Shown piece after piece: positions 39,309 through 49,037 of a DNA stretch of 64,000 nucleotides. Numbering within the stretch: the first letter of the stretch is position 1; each line of letters starts with the position of its first letter. The DNA is taken from NCBI GenBank assembly GCA_944322745.1, contig CALUPV010000003.1, forward strand, positions 1 through 64,000, in the 5' to 3' direction. The notes under the pieces were generated by a model that was given only the letters and a program-made list of their open reading frames with translations, made no database searches and was not told the DNA's origin. The position numbers and the translations under genes are program-made. This DNA is from Candidatus Gastranaerophilales bacterium (GTDB lineage Bacteria; Cyanobacteriota; Vampirovibrionia; Gastranaerophilales; Gastranaerophilaceae).

Positions 39309-40805
39309 CTATTTATTTTTCATCGTTGGAAAGGCAATTACATCACGAATTGTAGACGAATTTGTAAGTAACATGACTAATCTGTCAATACCCATACCCA
39401 TACCACCTGTTGGAGGCATGCCATATTCTAAAGCTTCAATGAAATCTTCATCTATTTCCATTGCTTCTTCATCACCATTTGCCTTTGCAAGAGCCTGATT
39501 TTCAAATCTTTGTCTTTGGTCTATAGGATCTGTTAATTCAGAAAACGCATTTGCTATTTCCCATCCGTTTACTCTTGTTTCAAAACGTTCTGTTAAACGA
39601 GGATTATTTCTGTGAACTTTAGCTAACGGAGAAATTTCTAGCGGATAATCTATGATATGAACCGGTTGTATTAAGCTTGGTTCTACTTTTTCTTCAAATA
39701 CTTGATCTATTACCTTACCCCAAGAATCACATTCTTGAGCATCTACATTTATAGTTGAAGCCAGTTTTACTGCTTCCTCTAAACTATTACAAGATAAGAA
39801 ATCAACTCCTGTATATTCCTGAATAGCACCAATCATGGTTTTTCTATCCCACGGCGGTGTTAAATCAATTTCATTTTCTCCGTACTTAATTTTTGTTGTA
39901 CCCAGAACTTCTTTCGCAACATATGCAACCATATTTTCTGTTAATTCCATCATATCGTTATAATCTGCATATGCTTGATATAGTTCTATCATTGTAAACT
40001 CAGGATTATGACGTGTATCTATTCCTTCATTTCTGAAACATTTACCTATTTCATAAACTCTTTCGGAAACTCCACCTACAATTAATCGTTTTAGATATAA
40101 TTCCAAGGCAATTCTCATTGTCATATCCATATCTAAAGCATTATGATGTGTTGTAAATGGTCTGGCATTAGCTCCTGATGCGACTGTTTGTAATATCGGA
40201 GTATCTACCTCTAAGTATCCTCTTTCTGCTAAAAATTCTCTTATCTTTTGGATAATTAAACTTCTCTTTCTGAAAGTTTCTCTCGTTTCTTCATTAATGA
40301 TTAAATCAATATAACGTTGTCTGTATTTTGTTTCAACATCAGTTAAACCATGAAACTTTTCAGGAAGCGGTTTTAAAGATTTTGTTAATACTTCAAAATC
40401 TATAGCTTTAATACTTAATTCACCGCGAGGTGTTCTTCTTATATCTCCTTCAAAGCCAACAATATCACCAATATCAACGAGTTTTAAAAGCTTAATTTTT
40501 TCAGCATCAATATTTTGTTTATGAGAAAAAATTTGAATTTTACCTGTATCATCCATTAAGTCAATAAACATGCCTGAGTTTCTAATAGCCATGACACGAC
40601 CGGCAACTTTATATCTATCATTAGTTTCTTCACCGTCTGCAAGATTTTTATACTTTTCCTGAAGCTCTTTGGCTGATGATGTTTTTTCATATTTATAAGG
40701 ATACGGATTAAAACCTAATTCTCTTAAATGTTGAGCTTTGTCTATTCTTCCCTGTCTTATTACATCAATAGAAGAAGTAGTTTCTTTTGTAATATTATCT
40801 TGCAT
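39309..40805 (-). CDS. lysS: Lysyl-tRNA synthetase (class II)
   Basis: This 498-residue class II LysRS has an N-terminal OB fold (VAGRVMAIRNSGMFIDLMD), the catalytic core with KYRQRYIDLI, FRNEGIDTRHNPEFTMIELYQAY (motif 2), and motif 3 GMPPTGGMGMGIDRLVMLLT. It charges tRNA-Lys. It lies between HU and the divergent methyltransferase-like gene. Confidence 0.97.
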   Translation of the reverse strand: MQDNITKETTSSIDVIRQGRIDKAQHLRELGFNPYPYKYEKTSSAKELQEKYKNLADGEETNDRYKVAGRVMAIRNSGMFIDLMDDTGKIQIFSHKQNIDAEKIKLLKLVDIGDIVGFEGDIRRTPRGELSIKAIDFEVLTKSLKPLPEKFHGLTDVETKYRQRYIDLIINEETRETFRKRSLIIQKIREFLAERGYLEVDTPILQTVASGANARPFTTHHNALDMDMTMRIALELYLKRLIVGGVSERVYEIGKCFRNEGIDTRHNPEFTMIELYQAYADYNDMMELTENMVAYVAKEVLGTTKIKYGENEIDLTPPWDRKTMIGAIQEYTGVDFLSCNSLEEAVKLASTINVDAQECDSWGKVIDQVFEEKVEPSLIQPVHIIDYPLEISPLAKVHRNNPRLTERFETRVNGWEIANAFSELTDPIDQRQRFENQALAKANGDEEAMEIDEDFIEALEYGMPPTGGMGMGIDRLVMLLTNSSTIRDVIAFPTMKNK

Positions 40806-40874
40806 AATGCCTCCAACTTAAATTTTTATAGTTAAATTTTATCATCAACATATAATTTGTGGGATAATTACAAT

Positions 40875-41786
40875 ATGAACAATGAAGAATTTGTATTAAT
40901 ACCTGAAGAACTTGCAATAAAAAAACCCCCAAAAGAACTCTTGGAAATCATTAATAATAAAATTTTCAATGACAGAGTACTCTTTGAGCTGGAGTCTGAT
41001 TTTCATAATATAAAAGTCATAGAAAATGAAATAGGCAGATTTCTTCATTACAAAGATACATATCAAGCCGGTTTTATTGATACAAACTTTTATAAAGGTA
41101 ATCTTCCATATATCAATTATTTTTTAATTCCGTATTTAATGAATCCTAAAATTAAAAATATTCTTTTAATAGGCATGGGCTCAGGCAAAATAATAAACGA
41201 TTTTGAATTTTTATTTGAAGATTTAAAATCTATTGATGTTGTCGATTTAGAAGAAAATATCACAGATATTGCCAAAAATTATTTTGATTTTAAAGAATCA
41301 GAAAGATTTAATTTTATTTTGCAAGACGGAATTACTTATTTAAGAAACAATAAAAGAAAATATGACCTGATTGTTGTAGATGTTGCAAATAATGACGGCA
41401 TAGATTTAAGATTTTTAAGTGATGAATATTTCAACATTATAAAAAAGTCCTTAAAGAAAGGAGGAATATTTGTTTCAAATATGTGCGCAAGTCCTGACTT
41501 TAATAATAAAAAAAATAAATTTTTTACTGATTTCTTCCCTAAATACCAAAAATTCTTTGAAAATAATTTAATATTTAAAGGAGATTATTCAGACAAAATA
41601 TACTACAAATGTTTCTTCAATATAAATGAACGTGTAATAGATATAACTAATGTAATTATAATATCTTCAGATAAAAAATATAAAATTAATGAAGAAAAAA
41701 AGTTAATAGAAAAAATAAAAAAGCTCAATATTAATATAGAAAATTATTTAAAAGATTATTGTAATAATCTGATAGAAACAAAATAA
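40875..41786 (+). CDS. Spermidine synthase-like methyltransferase-fold protein
   Basis: The 303-residue protein has a short N-terminal beta region and a class I SAM/dcSAM-binding domain: ILLIGMGSGKIINDF, DVVDLEENI and the KYDLIVVDVAN segment, in the order of polyamine aminopropyltransferases (SpeE). The C-terminal part (about 245-303) is lysine rich and unlike SpeE. The first candidate codon, TTG at 40857, directly follows a TATAAT and is unlikely; ATG at 40875 is preferred. The substrate is unclear. Confidence 0.65.
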   Translation: MNNEEFVLIPEELAIKKPPKELLEIINNKIFNDRVLFELESDFHNIKVIENEIGRFLHYKDTYQAGFIDTNFYKGNLPYINYFLIPYLMNPKIKNILLIGMGSGKIINDFEFLFEDLKSIDVVDLEENITDIAKNYFDFKESERFNFILQDGITYLRNNKRKYDLIVVDVANNDGIDLRFLSDEYFNIIKKSLKKGGIFVSNMCASPDFNNKKNKFFTDFFPKYQKFFENNLIFKGDYSDKIYYKCFFNINERVIDITNVIIISSDKKYKINEEKKLIEKIKKLNINIENYLKDYCNNLIETK

Positions 41787-41850
41787 AACTGGTATTGAAG
41801 GTTTATTTGTAATAAAATATAAGCTGTAATATAACAGGAATAAGATAATA

Positions 41851-43179
41851 GTGACAGATAAACCAATAGTAGCAATAGTCGGACGTCCAAATGTTGGTAA
41901 ATCAACATTTGTAAACAGATTGCTTGGTGCAAGACATTCAATTGTTGATGACCAGGCAGGAGTCACTCGTGACAGAATCTATTTTGATGTTGAATGGATG
42001 GATAAAGAATTTACTGTTATAGACACAGGCGGTATTATCCCAGGTGATGAAGACGAAATAATGCTTAATATTTTTACTCAAGCAAAAGTTGCCTGTGAAG
42101 AAGCTGATAAAATAATATTCCTTGTTGACGGCAGAGAAGGTCTTAACCCTATAGATTATGACATTGCAAATGTTTTAAGAAAAAGCGGAAAAGAAATATT
42201 CCTTGCAGTTAACAAGCTTGATGATCCTGATAAATTTATTAACGCAACAGAATTTTATTCTCTTGCAGTTGGTGAACCTTTCCCTATTTCGGCACTTCAT
42301 GGCTCGGGCGGCGTAGGTGATTTATTAGATGCTGTTACAAAAGACTTTGGATATATTGAAGAAGAAGAAAAATCAGAAAGCATTCGTATTGCAATTGTAG
42401 GAAAGCCTAATGTAGGTAAATCCTCAATAGTTAATGCTCTTTTAAATAAAGAAAGAGTAATTGTATCAAATATTTCAGGAACAACACGTGATGCTATAGA
42501 CTCAAAAGTCAAATATGAAGGTGAAGAATTTATATTAGTTGATACTGCAGGTATAAGGAAAAAATCAAAAGTTGATTGGGGTATTGAAAAATTTGCGGTA
42601 GACCGCTCTATTCGAGCTATTAGGAACTGTGATGTAGCAATACTTGTAGTTGATGCAACAGAAGGGATTACAGACCAAGATAAAAAAATAGCAGGAACTA
42701 TTATTGATTCCGGTAAAGCTATTATTTTAGCAATAAATAAATGGGATTTAATTGAAGATAAAAAATCAAATACCATCAATAAATTTGAAAGTGAAATAGA
42801 AAAAGAAATGCCATTTTTAAGTTATGCACCAAAAGTTTTCATTAGTGCAAAGACTAAACAAAGATTAGTTAATTTATATAAATTATCAAAAGAAGTATAC
42901 TCAGAAGCTTCAAAACGTATAACAACAAGCTTATTAAACAGAGTTGTTCTTGATGCTGTTTCTATGAATCCGCCTGCAAGTATAAGAGGTAAAAGATTAA
43001 AATTATTCTATACAACTCAGGTTAGAACAAACCCGCCTACTTTTGTTCTTTTTATTAATAATGAGGATTTCTTAAAAGATAATTATGTAAAATATTTAGA
43101 AAACAAATTAAGAGAAGCTTTTGGATTTAAAGGCACTCCGATGAGAATTTCCGCAAAAGAAAAAGGAGAAAAGAAATGA
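41851..43179 (+). CDS. der: Ribosome assembly GTPase Der (EngA)
   Basis: Der is 442 residues with two tandem GTPase domains: GRPNVGKST near 8-16 with DTGG, then GKPNVGKSS near 183-191 with VDTAGIRKK and NKWD, followed by the KH-like C-terminal domain (about 350-442, RGKRLKLFYTTQVRTNPPTFVLF). It assists 50S assembly. GTG start with an AGGAA site about 10 nt upstream. Its stop overlaps plsY by 4 bp. Confidence 0.96.
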   Translation: MTDKPIVAIVGRPNVGKSTFVNRLLGARHSIVDDQAGVTRDRIYFDVEWMDKEFTVIDTGGIIPGDEDEIMLNIFTQAKVACEEADKIIFLVDGREGLNPIDYDIANVLRKSGKEIFLAVNKLDDPDKFINATEFYSLAVGEPFPISALHGSGGVGDLLDAVTKDFGYIEEEEKSESIRIAIVGKPNVGKSSIVNALLNKERVIVSNISGTTRDAIDSKVKYEGEEFILVDTAGIRKKSKVDWGIEKFAVDRSIRAIRNCDVAILVVDATEGITDQDKKIAGTIIDSGKAIILAINKWDLIEDKKSNTINKFESEIEKEMPFLSYAPKVFISAKTKQRLVNLYKLSKEVYSEASKRITTSLLNRVVLDAVSMNPPASIRGKRLKLFYTTQVRTNPPTFVLFINNEDFLKDNYVKYLENKLREAFGFKGTPMRISAKEKGEKK

Positions 43180-43787
43180 CAATTATAATTACTAAATTAA
43201 TAATAGTAATGATTTTTTCATATTTAATAGGTTCAATTCCTACAGGGTATATTATTGTAAAATTATTAAAAGGTATTGATATAAGACAAACCGGCTCAGG
43301 CTCAACAGGTGCTACAAACGTTAAAAGAGTTTTGGGAACAAAATGGTTTTTCATTGTAATGTTTCTTGATGCATTAAAAGGTGCAATCCCTGTTTTAATA
43401 GCTGTTCATTGGTTTAATTTTATGAACTATATGGGTTTAGCACCTGTAATAGCTGCAATATCTGTTATTATAGGTCATAGTAAATCTATATTTTTAGGTT
43501 TTACAGGCGGAAAATCAGTTGCAACGGGTGTAGGAACCATTCTTGCTTTGTATTGGCCTGTAGGCTTAATTATTGCTGCTATTTGGGGATTAATAACATA
43601 TACATCTAAATATGTTTCTTTAGGTTCAATTATAGCAATCTCTTTAGCTCCTATTCTAATGAATGCTTTTGGTCAAAATGTTTATTATATATGCTTTACA
43701 GCTTTAGGTGCAGTATATGTAATATTAATGCATAAAGCAAACATTAAAAGATTACTTGAAGGCAAAGAAAATAAAGTCAGAAAATAA
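43176..43787 (+). CDS. plsY: Acyl-phosphate glycerol-3-phosphate acyltransferase
   Basis: PlsY makes lysophosphatidate from acyl-phosphate and G3P in the inner membrane. The 203-residue protein has five or so membrane segments and the conserved loops SIPTGYIIVKLLKGIDIRQTGSGSTGATNVKRVLG, GHSKSIFLGFTGGKSVATGVG and VSLGSIIA. A perfect AAAGGAG site precedes it within der. It abuts the malic enzyme gene (TAATG). Confidence 0.95.
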   Translation: MTIIITKLIIVMIFSYLIGSIPTGYIIVKLLKGIDIRQTGSGSTGATNVKRVLGTKWFFIVMFLDALKGAIPVLIAVHWFNFMNYMGLAPVIAAISVIIGHSKSIFLGFTGGKSVATGVGTILALYWPVGLIIAAIWGLITYTSKYVSLGSIIAISLAPILMNAFGQNVYYICFTALGAVYVILMHKANIKRLLEGKENKVRK

Positions 43788-45286
43788 TGGTTAAATATAA
43801 CGGAATAAAGATAGTTTCTAAAGTTGAAGTAAAAGATAAAAATACCTTGGCAATAGTTTATACCCCGGGGGTTGCTGCATCTTGTTTAAAAATAAAAGAA
43901 AATCCCGAATGTTCTTATGATTATACAAACAGAGAAAATTCCGTTGCTGTTATTTCTTTTAATTATGAAAAATCACTTGAAAGAGCAATCTTTCTAAAAT
44001 CAACTTTAGGAATAGATGCTTATCCGTTTGAAATCTCTTCTCAAGATGAAAACAAAATAAAACTTGTTGTAGATAATATTGAACCTTCCTTTGGTGCTAT
44101 CGATTTAAGTTTAATTGAAGAGAATGTAAAAGATATAGATTTTAATGTTTCAATACCTGTTTTAAAAGGTAAAACAAATAATTTAAAAGAATTCTTTTTA
44201 TGCGTTTCAAAAAGATTGTTTATGTTTGATTATAATCAATTAACAGGAACAATAAACGAGAAATCCCTGCAATTAAGAAAAATGGCAGGCGGTGTTATAG
44301 AAATTGAATTAACGGAAGACAAACAAAAAAAACCGGTCGGCATAGTATCAGATGGAAGTGCTGTTTTAGGACTTGGAGATATTAAAGGCTTAGCCGGTTT
44401 ACCTGTTATGGAGGGAAAAGCTGTATTATTTCAAGAACTTGGTGATGTTAGTGCAATGCCTTTATGTTTAAAAACTCAAATTCCGGATGAAATAATTGAG
44501 ATTGTATTATTACTTCAAAATTCATTTTCAGGAATTAATTTAGAAGATATTAAAGCACCAAGATGTTTTGAAGTTGAGAATAAATTAATTGAAAAAGCAG
44601 ATATTCCAATTTTTCATGATGATCAACACGGAACTGCAGTTGTAGTTTTAGCAGCATTATTAAATGCACTTCATCTTGCAGGTAAAAAGATTGAAGATGT
44701 AAAAATTATTTTTTCAGGAGCCGGAGCTGCAGCCATAGCTGTATGTAAACTTATTTTGGCTGTTGGTGCTAAAAACATTATTATGTTCGATATTGATGGC
44801 GCAATTTATAAAGGAAGAGAACAAAATAATTTTGCACATGAAGAAATAGCAAAATATACAAATTTAAACTGTTTCAAAGGTAATCTTAAAGAAGGCATAA
44901 AAAATGCTGATGTTTTTATAGGACTTTCTGCTCCTAATTTATTATCGGAAGAAATGGTTAAATCAATGAATAATAAACCGATTATTTTTGGACTTGCAAA
45001 TCCTACACCGGAAATTATGCCCGATGAAGCTAAAAAATATGGTGCATTTATTACAGCTTCAGGAAGAAGCGATTTTCCTAATCAAATTAATAATTCACTC
45101 GTATTCCCCGGATTATTCAACGGAGTATTAAAGAATAATATTAAAAAGATAACAAATGAAATTAAACTTAATTGTGCGTTTGCTTTAGCTTCTATGGTTA
45201 AAGAAGAGGAACTTTCCGTAGATTATATTCTACCTGATGCACTTGATAGGCAGGTTCCTTTAACTATATCTAATAATGTTATTTAA
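43787..45286 (+). CDS. NAD(P)-dependent malic enzyme with internal duplication
   Basis: This catalyses oxidative decarboxylation of malate to pyruvate in its family. The first half carries YTPGVA and the second VSDGSAVLGLGDIKGLAGLPVMEGKAVLF, HDDQHGTAVV and the NAD-binding VKIIFSGAGAAAIAVCKLIL. At 499 residues it is about 100 longer than common bacterial forms (around 400). The extra part, residues about 51-130, looks like a degenerate second copy of about 183-283. The usual order YTPGVA-to-DGSAVLGLG is therefore interrupted. Coupled to plsY (TAATG). Confidence 0.85.
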   Translation: MVKYNGIKIVSKVEVKDKNTLAIVYTPGVAASCLKIKENPECSYDYTNRENSVAVISFNYEKSLERAIFLKSTLGIDAYPFEISSQDENKIKLVVDNIEPSFGAIDLSLIEENVKDIDFNVSIPVLKGKTNNLKEFFLCVSKRLFMFDYNQLTGTINEKSLQLRKMAGGVIEIELTEDKQKKPVGIVSDGSAVLGLGDIKGLAGLPVMEGKAVLFQELGDVSAMPLCLKTQIPDEIIEIVLLLQNSFSGINLEDIKAPRCFEVENKLIEKADIPIFHDDQHGTAVVVLAALLNALHLAGKKIEDVKIIFSGAGAAAIAVCKLILAVGAKNIIMFDIDGAIYKGREQNNFAHEEIAKYTNLNCFKGNLKEGIKNADVFIGLSAPNLLSEEMVKSMNNKPIIFGLANPTPEIMPDEAKKYGAFITASGRSDFPNQINNSLVFPGLFNGVLKNNIKKITNEIKLNCAFALASMVKEEELSVDYILPDALDRQVPLTISNNVI

Positions 45287-46353
45287 CCTGCCAAAGGCAA
45301 ACTAAATGTAATTATATTTCCCGTATTAGATTCATTTTTTGCACTGATTCTTCCATTATGTGCTTCTATAATTTTTCTGCAATTATATAATTCTAAACCA
45401 AAACCAACTTTTCTAAACTTATTAGTAATGGTTATATATTCTTCAAATATTCCGTTCAATATTTCAGATTTTTGAGGATACCCATAATCTATAAATGAAA
45501 CATTAATATTACCTTTTTGATTCTCTATTTGTATTACAATTTTTGAATTTTCAACACTTTGTTCTGAAGCATTTATTATCAAATTACTTATAACTTTTGC
45601 CATTTCATCAACATCAATATTTACTTTCGGTAAATCACCATTAACAACAAGTTCTACAGATTGCTTTTTTCTATCAAGAAAATTCATTAGTTTATTGCAT
45701 CGGTCTTTTATTAGATTAACAATCGAATATTCTTGCTTTTGAAGCTCATATAAATCAAATTCGTTTTTATATTTAATCAATAAATTATCAGCCATATAAT
45801 TCATAAATTTACAAGAGTTAAGTAATTCATCAAGAACTACTTTGAGATTATTCTCTATTTTACCAAATCTGTTTTTTAAAATTAATTCTAATATCTGAAT
45901 ATTAGCTCTCATCGGATTTTTTAAATCATGAGAAATGATATCCACAAATGTTTCTTTTTGTATTTTATTTTTAACTTCTTGAGTAATATCTTGAATAATT
46001 ACGGAAAATCCTATTAATTTATTTTTTTTATTTCTGATTTTACAAATATGTAAGTCAACGGGAATATTATTTAATACACCGTTTTCACAAAATATAAGCT
46101 TTAAAAATATATGATTTTTATCTGAATTTTTAAAACTTTCAATATTATCTTTAATATTTTTATTCATAAAATTATTCAAAATATCATACAAATTATATTG
46201 TTTATTATCTTCAATATATTTTGTATTATGAAAGATTATATTAAAATTATCATCCGTTATAATAATTTCACTATTTGAATATTTTGAAACCTGAAAAAAG
46301 ATTTCTTGCATTATTTCATTATCGCGATAAAAAACACTCGAAGACAAAACCAT
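45283..46353 (-). CDS. PAS-containing sensor histidine kinase
   Basis: The 356-residue kinase has no membrane segment: a PAS-like domain (about 20-130, ITDDNFNIIFHNTKY ... VIIQDITQEV), HisKA with His142 in IISHDLKNPMRAN, and a HATPase domain ending KVGFGLELYNCRKIIEAHNG. It is probably a cytosolic sensor. No response regulator is adjacent. It is convergent with the malic enzyme gene, overlapping by 4 bp. Confidence 0.9.
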   Translation of the reverse strand: MVLSSSVFYRDNEIMQEIFFQVSKYSNSEIIITDDNFNIIFHNTKYIEDNKQYNLYDILNNFMNKNIKDNIESFKNSDKNHIFLKLIFCENGVLNNIPVDLHICKIRNKKNKLIGFSVIIQDITQEVKNKIQKETFVDIISHDLKNPMRANIQILELILKNRFGKIENNLKVVLDELLNSCKFMNYMADNLLIKYKNEFDLYELQKQEYSIVNLIKDRCNKLMNFLDRKKQSVELVVNGDLPKVNIDVDEMAKVISNLIINASEQSVENSKIVIQIENQKGNINVSFIDYGYPQKSEILNGIFEEYITITNKFRKVGFGLELYNCRKIIEAHNGRISAKNESNTGNIITFSLPLAG

Positions 46354-46465
46354 ATTTCACCAATTCCTAAATTTCACTAAACTAATTTGACTATAAATCT
46401 ACTCTATAACTTTAAATGAAATTTTAAGAAATTTTTATTAGCCAATCGGGTATTAATGTTATAGT

Positions 46466-47803
46466 CTATTTACCTATACAGAAATTATCAAAAATATTGT
46501 TTAATATATCATCTGTAATTACTTCACCTGAAACTTCTGAAATATACATTAAAGCAGATTTTATATCTATAGAAATTAAATCTTGAATTTCATTATTTTG
46601 AGCAGCTATTAAAGCATTAATCAATGAATTTTTTGTTTCTTCTAATGCTTTTTGCTGCCTTTGATTAGTTATAAACTCAACTTCTGTAAGGTTTTGAGTT
46701 ATTACTTCGGATTTTATTTTTTGTTTTAATACTTCTATATTTTCACCTGTTTTCAATGAAATGCATACTGAATCATTATCTTTAAAAGAAGTTAAATCAC
46801 ATTTTGTAGCAACTTTTATATATTTTTTATCTTTTATAGAATCAAGAATTTCTTTATCTTCTTTAGTAAATCCGTCATTCAAATCATAAAGAAACAAGAC
46901 TAGATCTGCATCTTGAACATACTTTTTTGAATAATCTATACCAATAGCTTCAACTTTATTGATATTTTTATTATCACGAATTCCTGCTGTATCTATAATC
47001 GTTACGGCAATACCATCTATATCTAGAGTTTCTTGGATTACATCACGTGTAGTACCTGCTATATCAGTAACAATTGCTCTATCTAAATTTAAAAGTGTAT
47101 TAAATAAAGAAGATTTACCAACATTAGGTCTGCCTGCCAAAACAATTTTTATACCTTGTCTGAATATATTTGAGCTTTTTGAAAAACTTAAAATGTAATT
47201 TATCTTTCCTATAATTCCTTCAATGGTATTTTCTATATATGAATATTCAGGTTCAACAACATCTTCAGGGAAATCGACAGCAGCAATAATTCTTGAAAGT
47301 AAATCCATAATTTCTTTTCTGATTTTTGCTACTTCTATAGATAATTTACCAAATAAATTTTTTGCACTCGCAGAAGCAAATTTTTCACTTCTGGCATGAA
47401 TTAAATCTAAAACAGCTTCTGCTTGAGATAAATCTATTTTCCTATTTAAAAATGCCCTTTTAGTATATTCTCCTTTTTCAGCATATCTTGCACCATTTTT
47501 TATTGTTAAATCTAAAATTTTATTTGTAATATGAACACCGCCATGACATTGTATTTCTATAACATCTTCACCTGTATAGCTGTTTGGAGCTTTAAACGGA
47601 AGCACTATAACTTCATCCAGTTTTTCTCCATTTTCCATAATCCATCCATGATAAATTTTGCCGGCAATAAGATTTTGTGAAGAAAATATTTTATCAATAA
47701 TTTCAAAAGCTTTTTCACCCGAAAGCCTTATTATACTAACACCGCCATTACCTATTGGTGTTGCTATAGCACTTATTGTATCTGTCATATATTGATTTAT
47801 CAT
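46466..47803 (-). CDS. mnmE: tRNA modification GTPase MnmE
   Basis: MnmE, with MnmG, modifies U34 of certain tRNAs. The 445-residue protein has an N-terminal THF-binding domain (TDTISAIATPIGNGGVSIIRLSG), a G domain (GRPNVGKSSLFN, DTAGIRD, TKCD) and the C-terminal CIGK that includes the conserved cysteine. I chose ATG at 47803 because GAGG lies 5 nt before it; the upstream in-frame ATG at 47839 would add a non-conserved 12-residue extension. Confidence 0.95.
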   Translation of the reverse strand: MINQYMTDTISAIATPIGNGGVSIIRLSGEKAFEIIDKIFSSQNLIAGKIYHGWIMENGEKLDEVIVLPFKAPNSYTGEDVIEIQCHGGVHITNKILDLTIKNGARYAEKGEYTKRAFLNRKIDLSQAEAVLDLIHARSEKFASASAKNLFGKLSIEVAKIRKEIMDLLSRIIAAVDFPEDVVEPEYSYIENTIEGIIGKINYILSFSKSSNIFRQGIKIVLAGRPNVGKSSLFNTLLNLDRAIVTDIAGTTRDVIQETLDIDGIAVTIIDTAGIRDNKNINKVEAIGIDYSKKYVQDADLVLFLYDLNDGFTKEDKEILDSIKDKKYIKVATKCDLTSFKDNDSVCISLKTGENIEVLKQKIKSEVITQNLTEVEFITNQRQQKALEETKNSLINALIAAQNNEIQDLISIDIKSALMYISEVSGEVITDDILNNIFDNFCIGK

Positions 47804-47869
47804 ATTAACCTCAATTATAATTATAGCGAAAATACACAAATTTAAATATTTTTATGTTTTAAGCCGAAT

Positions 47870-48631
47870 ATGAAAATTAATTTTACAACAATAAATTATA
47901 ACTCTCCAATAAAAACATTATTTAGAACTAATGTAAAATATCCTGCTTTTAAATCTCAAGAAATTGGAGATGTTTTTATAAGAAGCAGCGAAAAACCCAG
48001 ACAAATTGAAGAACCAAAACAAGAAAGTTCAACTCTTCCTAAGTATTTATACCATCTTACAAATTCAACAAATTATGAAAGAATAATGGAAACAGGTTTT
48101 TTATTACCGTCAGAAGACTTAATAGATGGTGTATATCTTTTTGATATGGAAGATTTTCAATCTAATTGGAGAAATACAAAAAATGCTACAGGAACAAATA
48201 CCTTAGCTGAATCTTTGGTTGAACAAGCATTAAAAAGAGAACAAGGACTGGTTCTTTTAAGAATTTCGACCGAATTTCTTGATATAGACAATATTGTAAT
48301 AAGACCGGAAGACGACGTTAATAAATTTATAAGAAGTGATTATTTTAAAGATTTAATGGCAGAATACAGAAATAAAGGCGGTATATTAAAAAATAAAAAA
48401 GCTTTGCCTGATGATATGAGAAACGGATTTCCAATAAGTGAAGCTTCAAATTATAAGAAACAAAACAGACCGCTTGAATATATATATAAAGGAAAAATAG
48501 ATATTAAAGACTCAGGTATAAAAAAAATATTTGAATTAAAAGACATAAATTATAAAACAATTTGGGGATACGGTATAAAACATTATAAAGATCTGTTTGA
48601 AAGTATGAATTCTGCTGCCGAAAATAATTAA
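47870..48631 (+). CDS. Hypothetical protein with ART/DarT-like domain
   Basis: I do not recognise the whole 253-residue protein. Residues about 58-230 resemble ADP-ribosyltransferase-like folds of the DarT/EAD type: KYLYHLTNSTNYERIMETGFLLPS (the 'YH-T' start and 'I..Gl.p' helix), VYLFDMEDF, and a late RPLEYIYKGKIDIKDSGIKKIFEL that resembles the 'E..v.g.I.p..I..I' end of these folds. A first 55-residue stretch is polar and probably disordered. No ribosome binding site is obvious. Activity is unproven; the context gives no partner gene (no DarG macrodomain). Confidence 0.5.
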   Translation: MKINFTTINYNSPIKTLFRTNVKYPAFKSQEIGDVFIRSSEKPRQIEEPKQESSTLPKYLYHLTNSTNYERIMETGFLLPSEDLIDGVYLFDMEDFQSNWRNTKNATGTNTLAESLVEQALKREQGLVLLRISTEFLDIDNIVIRPEDDVNKFIRSDYFKDLMAEYRNKGGILKNKKALPDDMRNGFPISEASNYKKQNRPLEYIYKGKIDIKDSGIKKIFELKDINYKTIWGYGIKHYKDLFESMNSAAENN

Positions 48632-48694
48632 AAATTTGCATTATTAAAAAAAAAAATATACTATTAGAAAAATACATATTATAAGAGGTTTTTT

Positions 48695-49030
48695 ATGAGT
48701 TCTGATTGTATATTTTGTAAAATAGCAAATAAAGAAATTCCATCAAATTTTATTTATGAAGATGAAAATGTTGTAGCATTTAATGATTTAAATCCTCAAG
48801 CACCTGTTCATTTTTTGGTAATACCTAAAAATCATTATTCATCTTTAAATGATATAAAAGATACTAAAGTATTTGGAAATATATTTTCTGCAATACCTAA
48901 AATAACCGAAAAACTGGGAATAAAAGAATATAGAACAGTAGTCAATACAGGAGCAAGCGCGGGACAAACAGTATTTCATATTCATGTCCACGTAATGGCC
49001 GGAAGAGAGTTCACTTGGCCCGCAGGTTAA
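48695..49030 (+). CDS. HIT-family protein (HinT-like)
   Basis: The 111-residue protein has IFCKIANKEIPSNFIYED at the start and the histidine triad HIHVHVMAGREFTWPAG at the end, as in HinT purine nucleoside phosphoramidases. An AGAGG ribosome binding site supports the start. It is followed after 7 bp by the RWYD repeat gene. Confidence 0.95.
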   Translation: MSSDCIFCKIANKEIPSNFIYEDENVVAFNDLNPQAPVHFLVIPKNHYSSLNDIKDTKVFGNIFSAIPKITEKLGIKEYRTVVNTGASAGQTVFHIHVHVMAGREFTWPAG

Positions 49031-49037
49031 AGAATAT

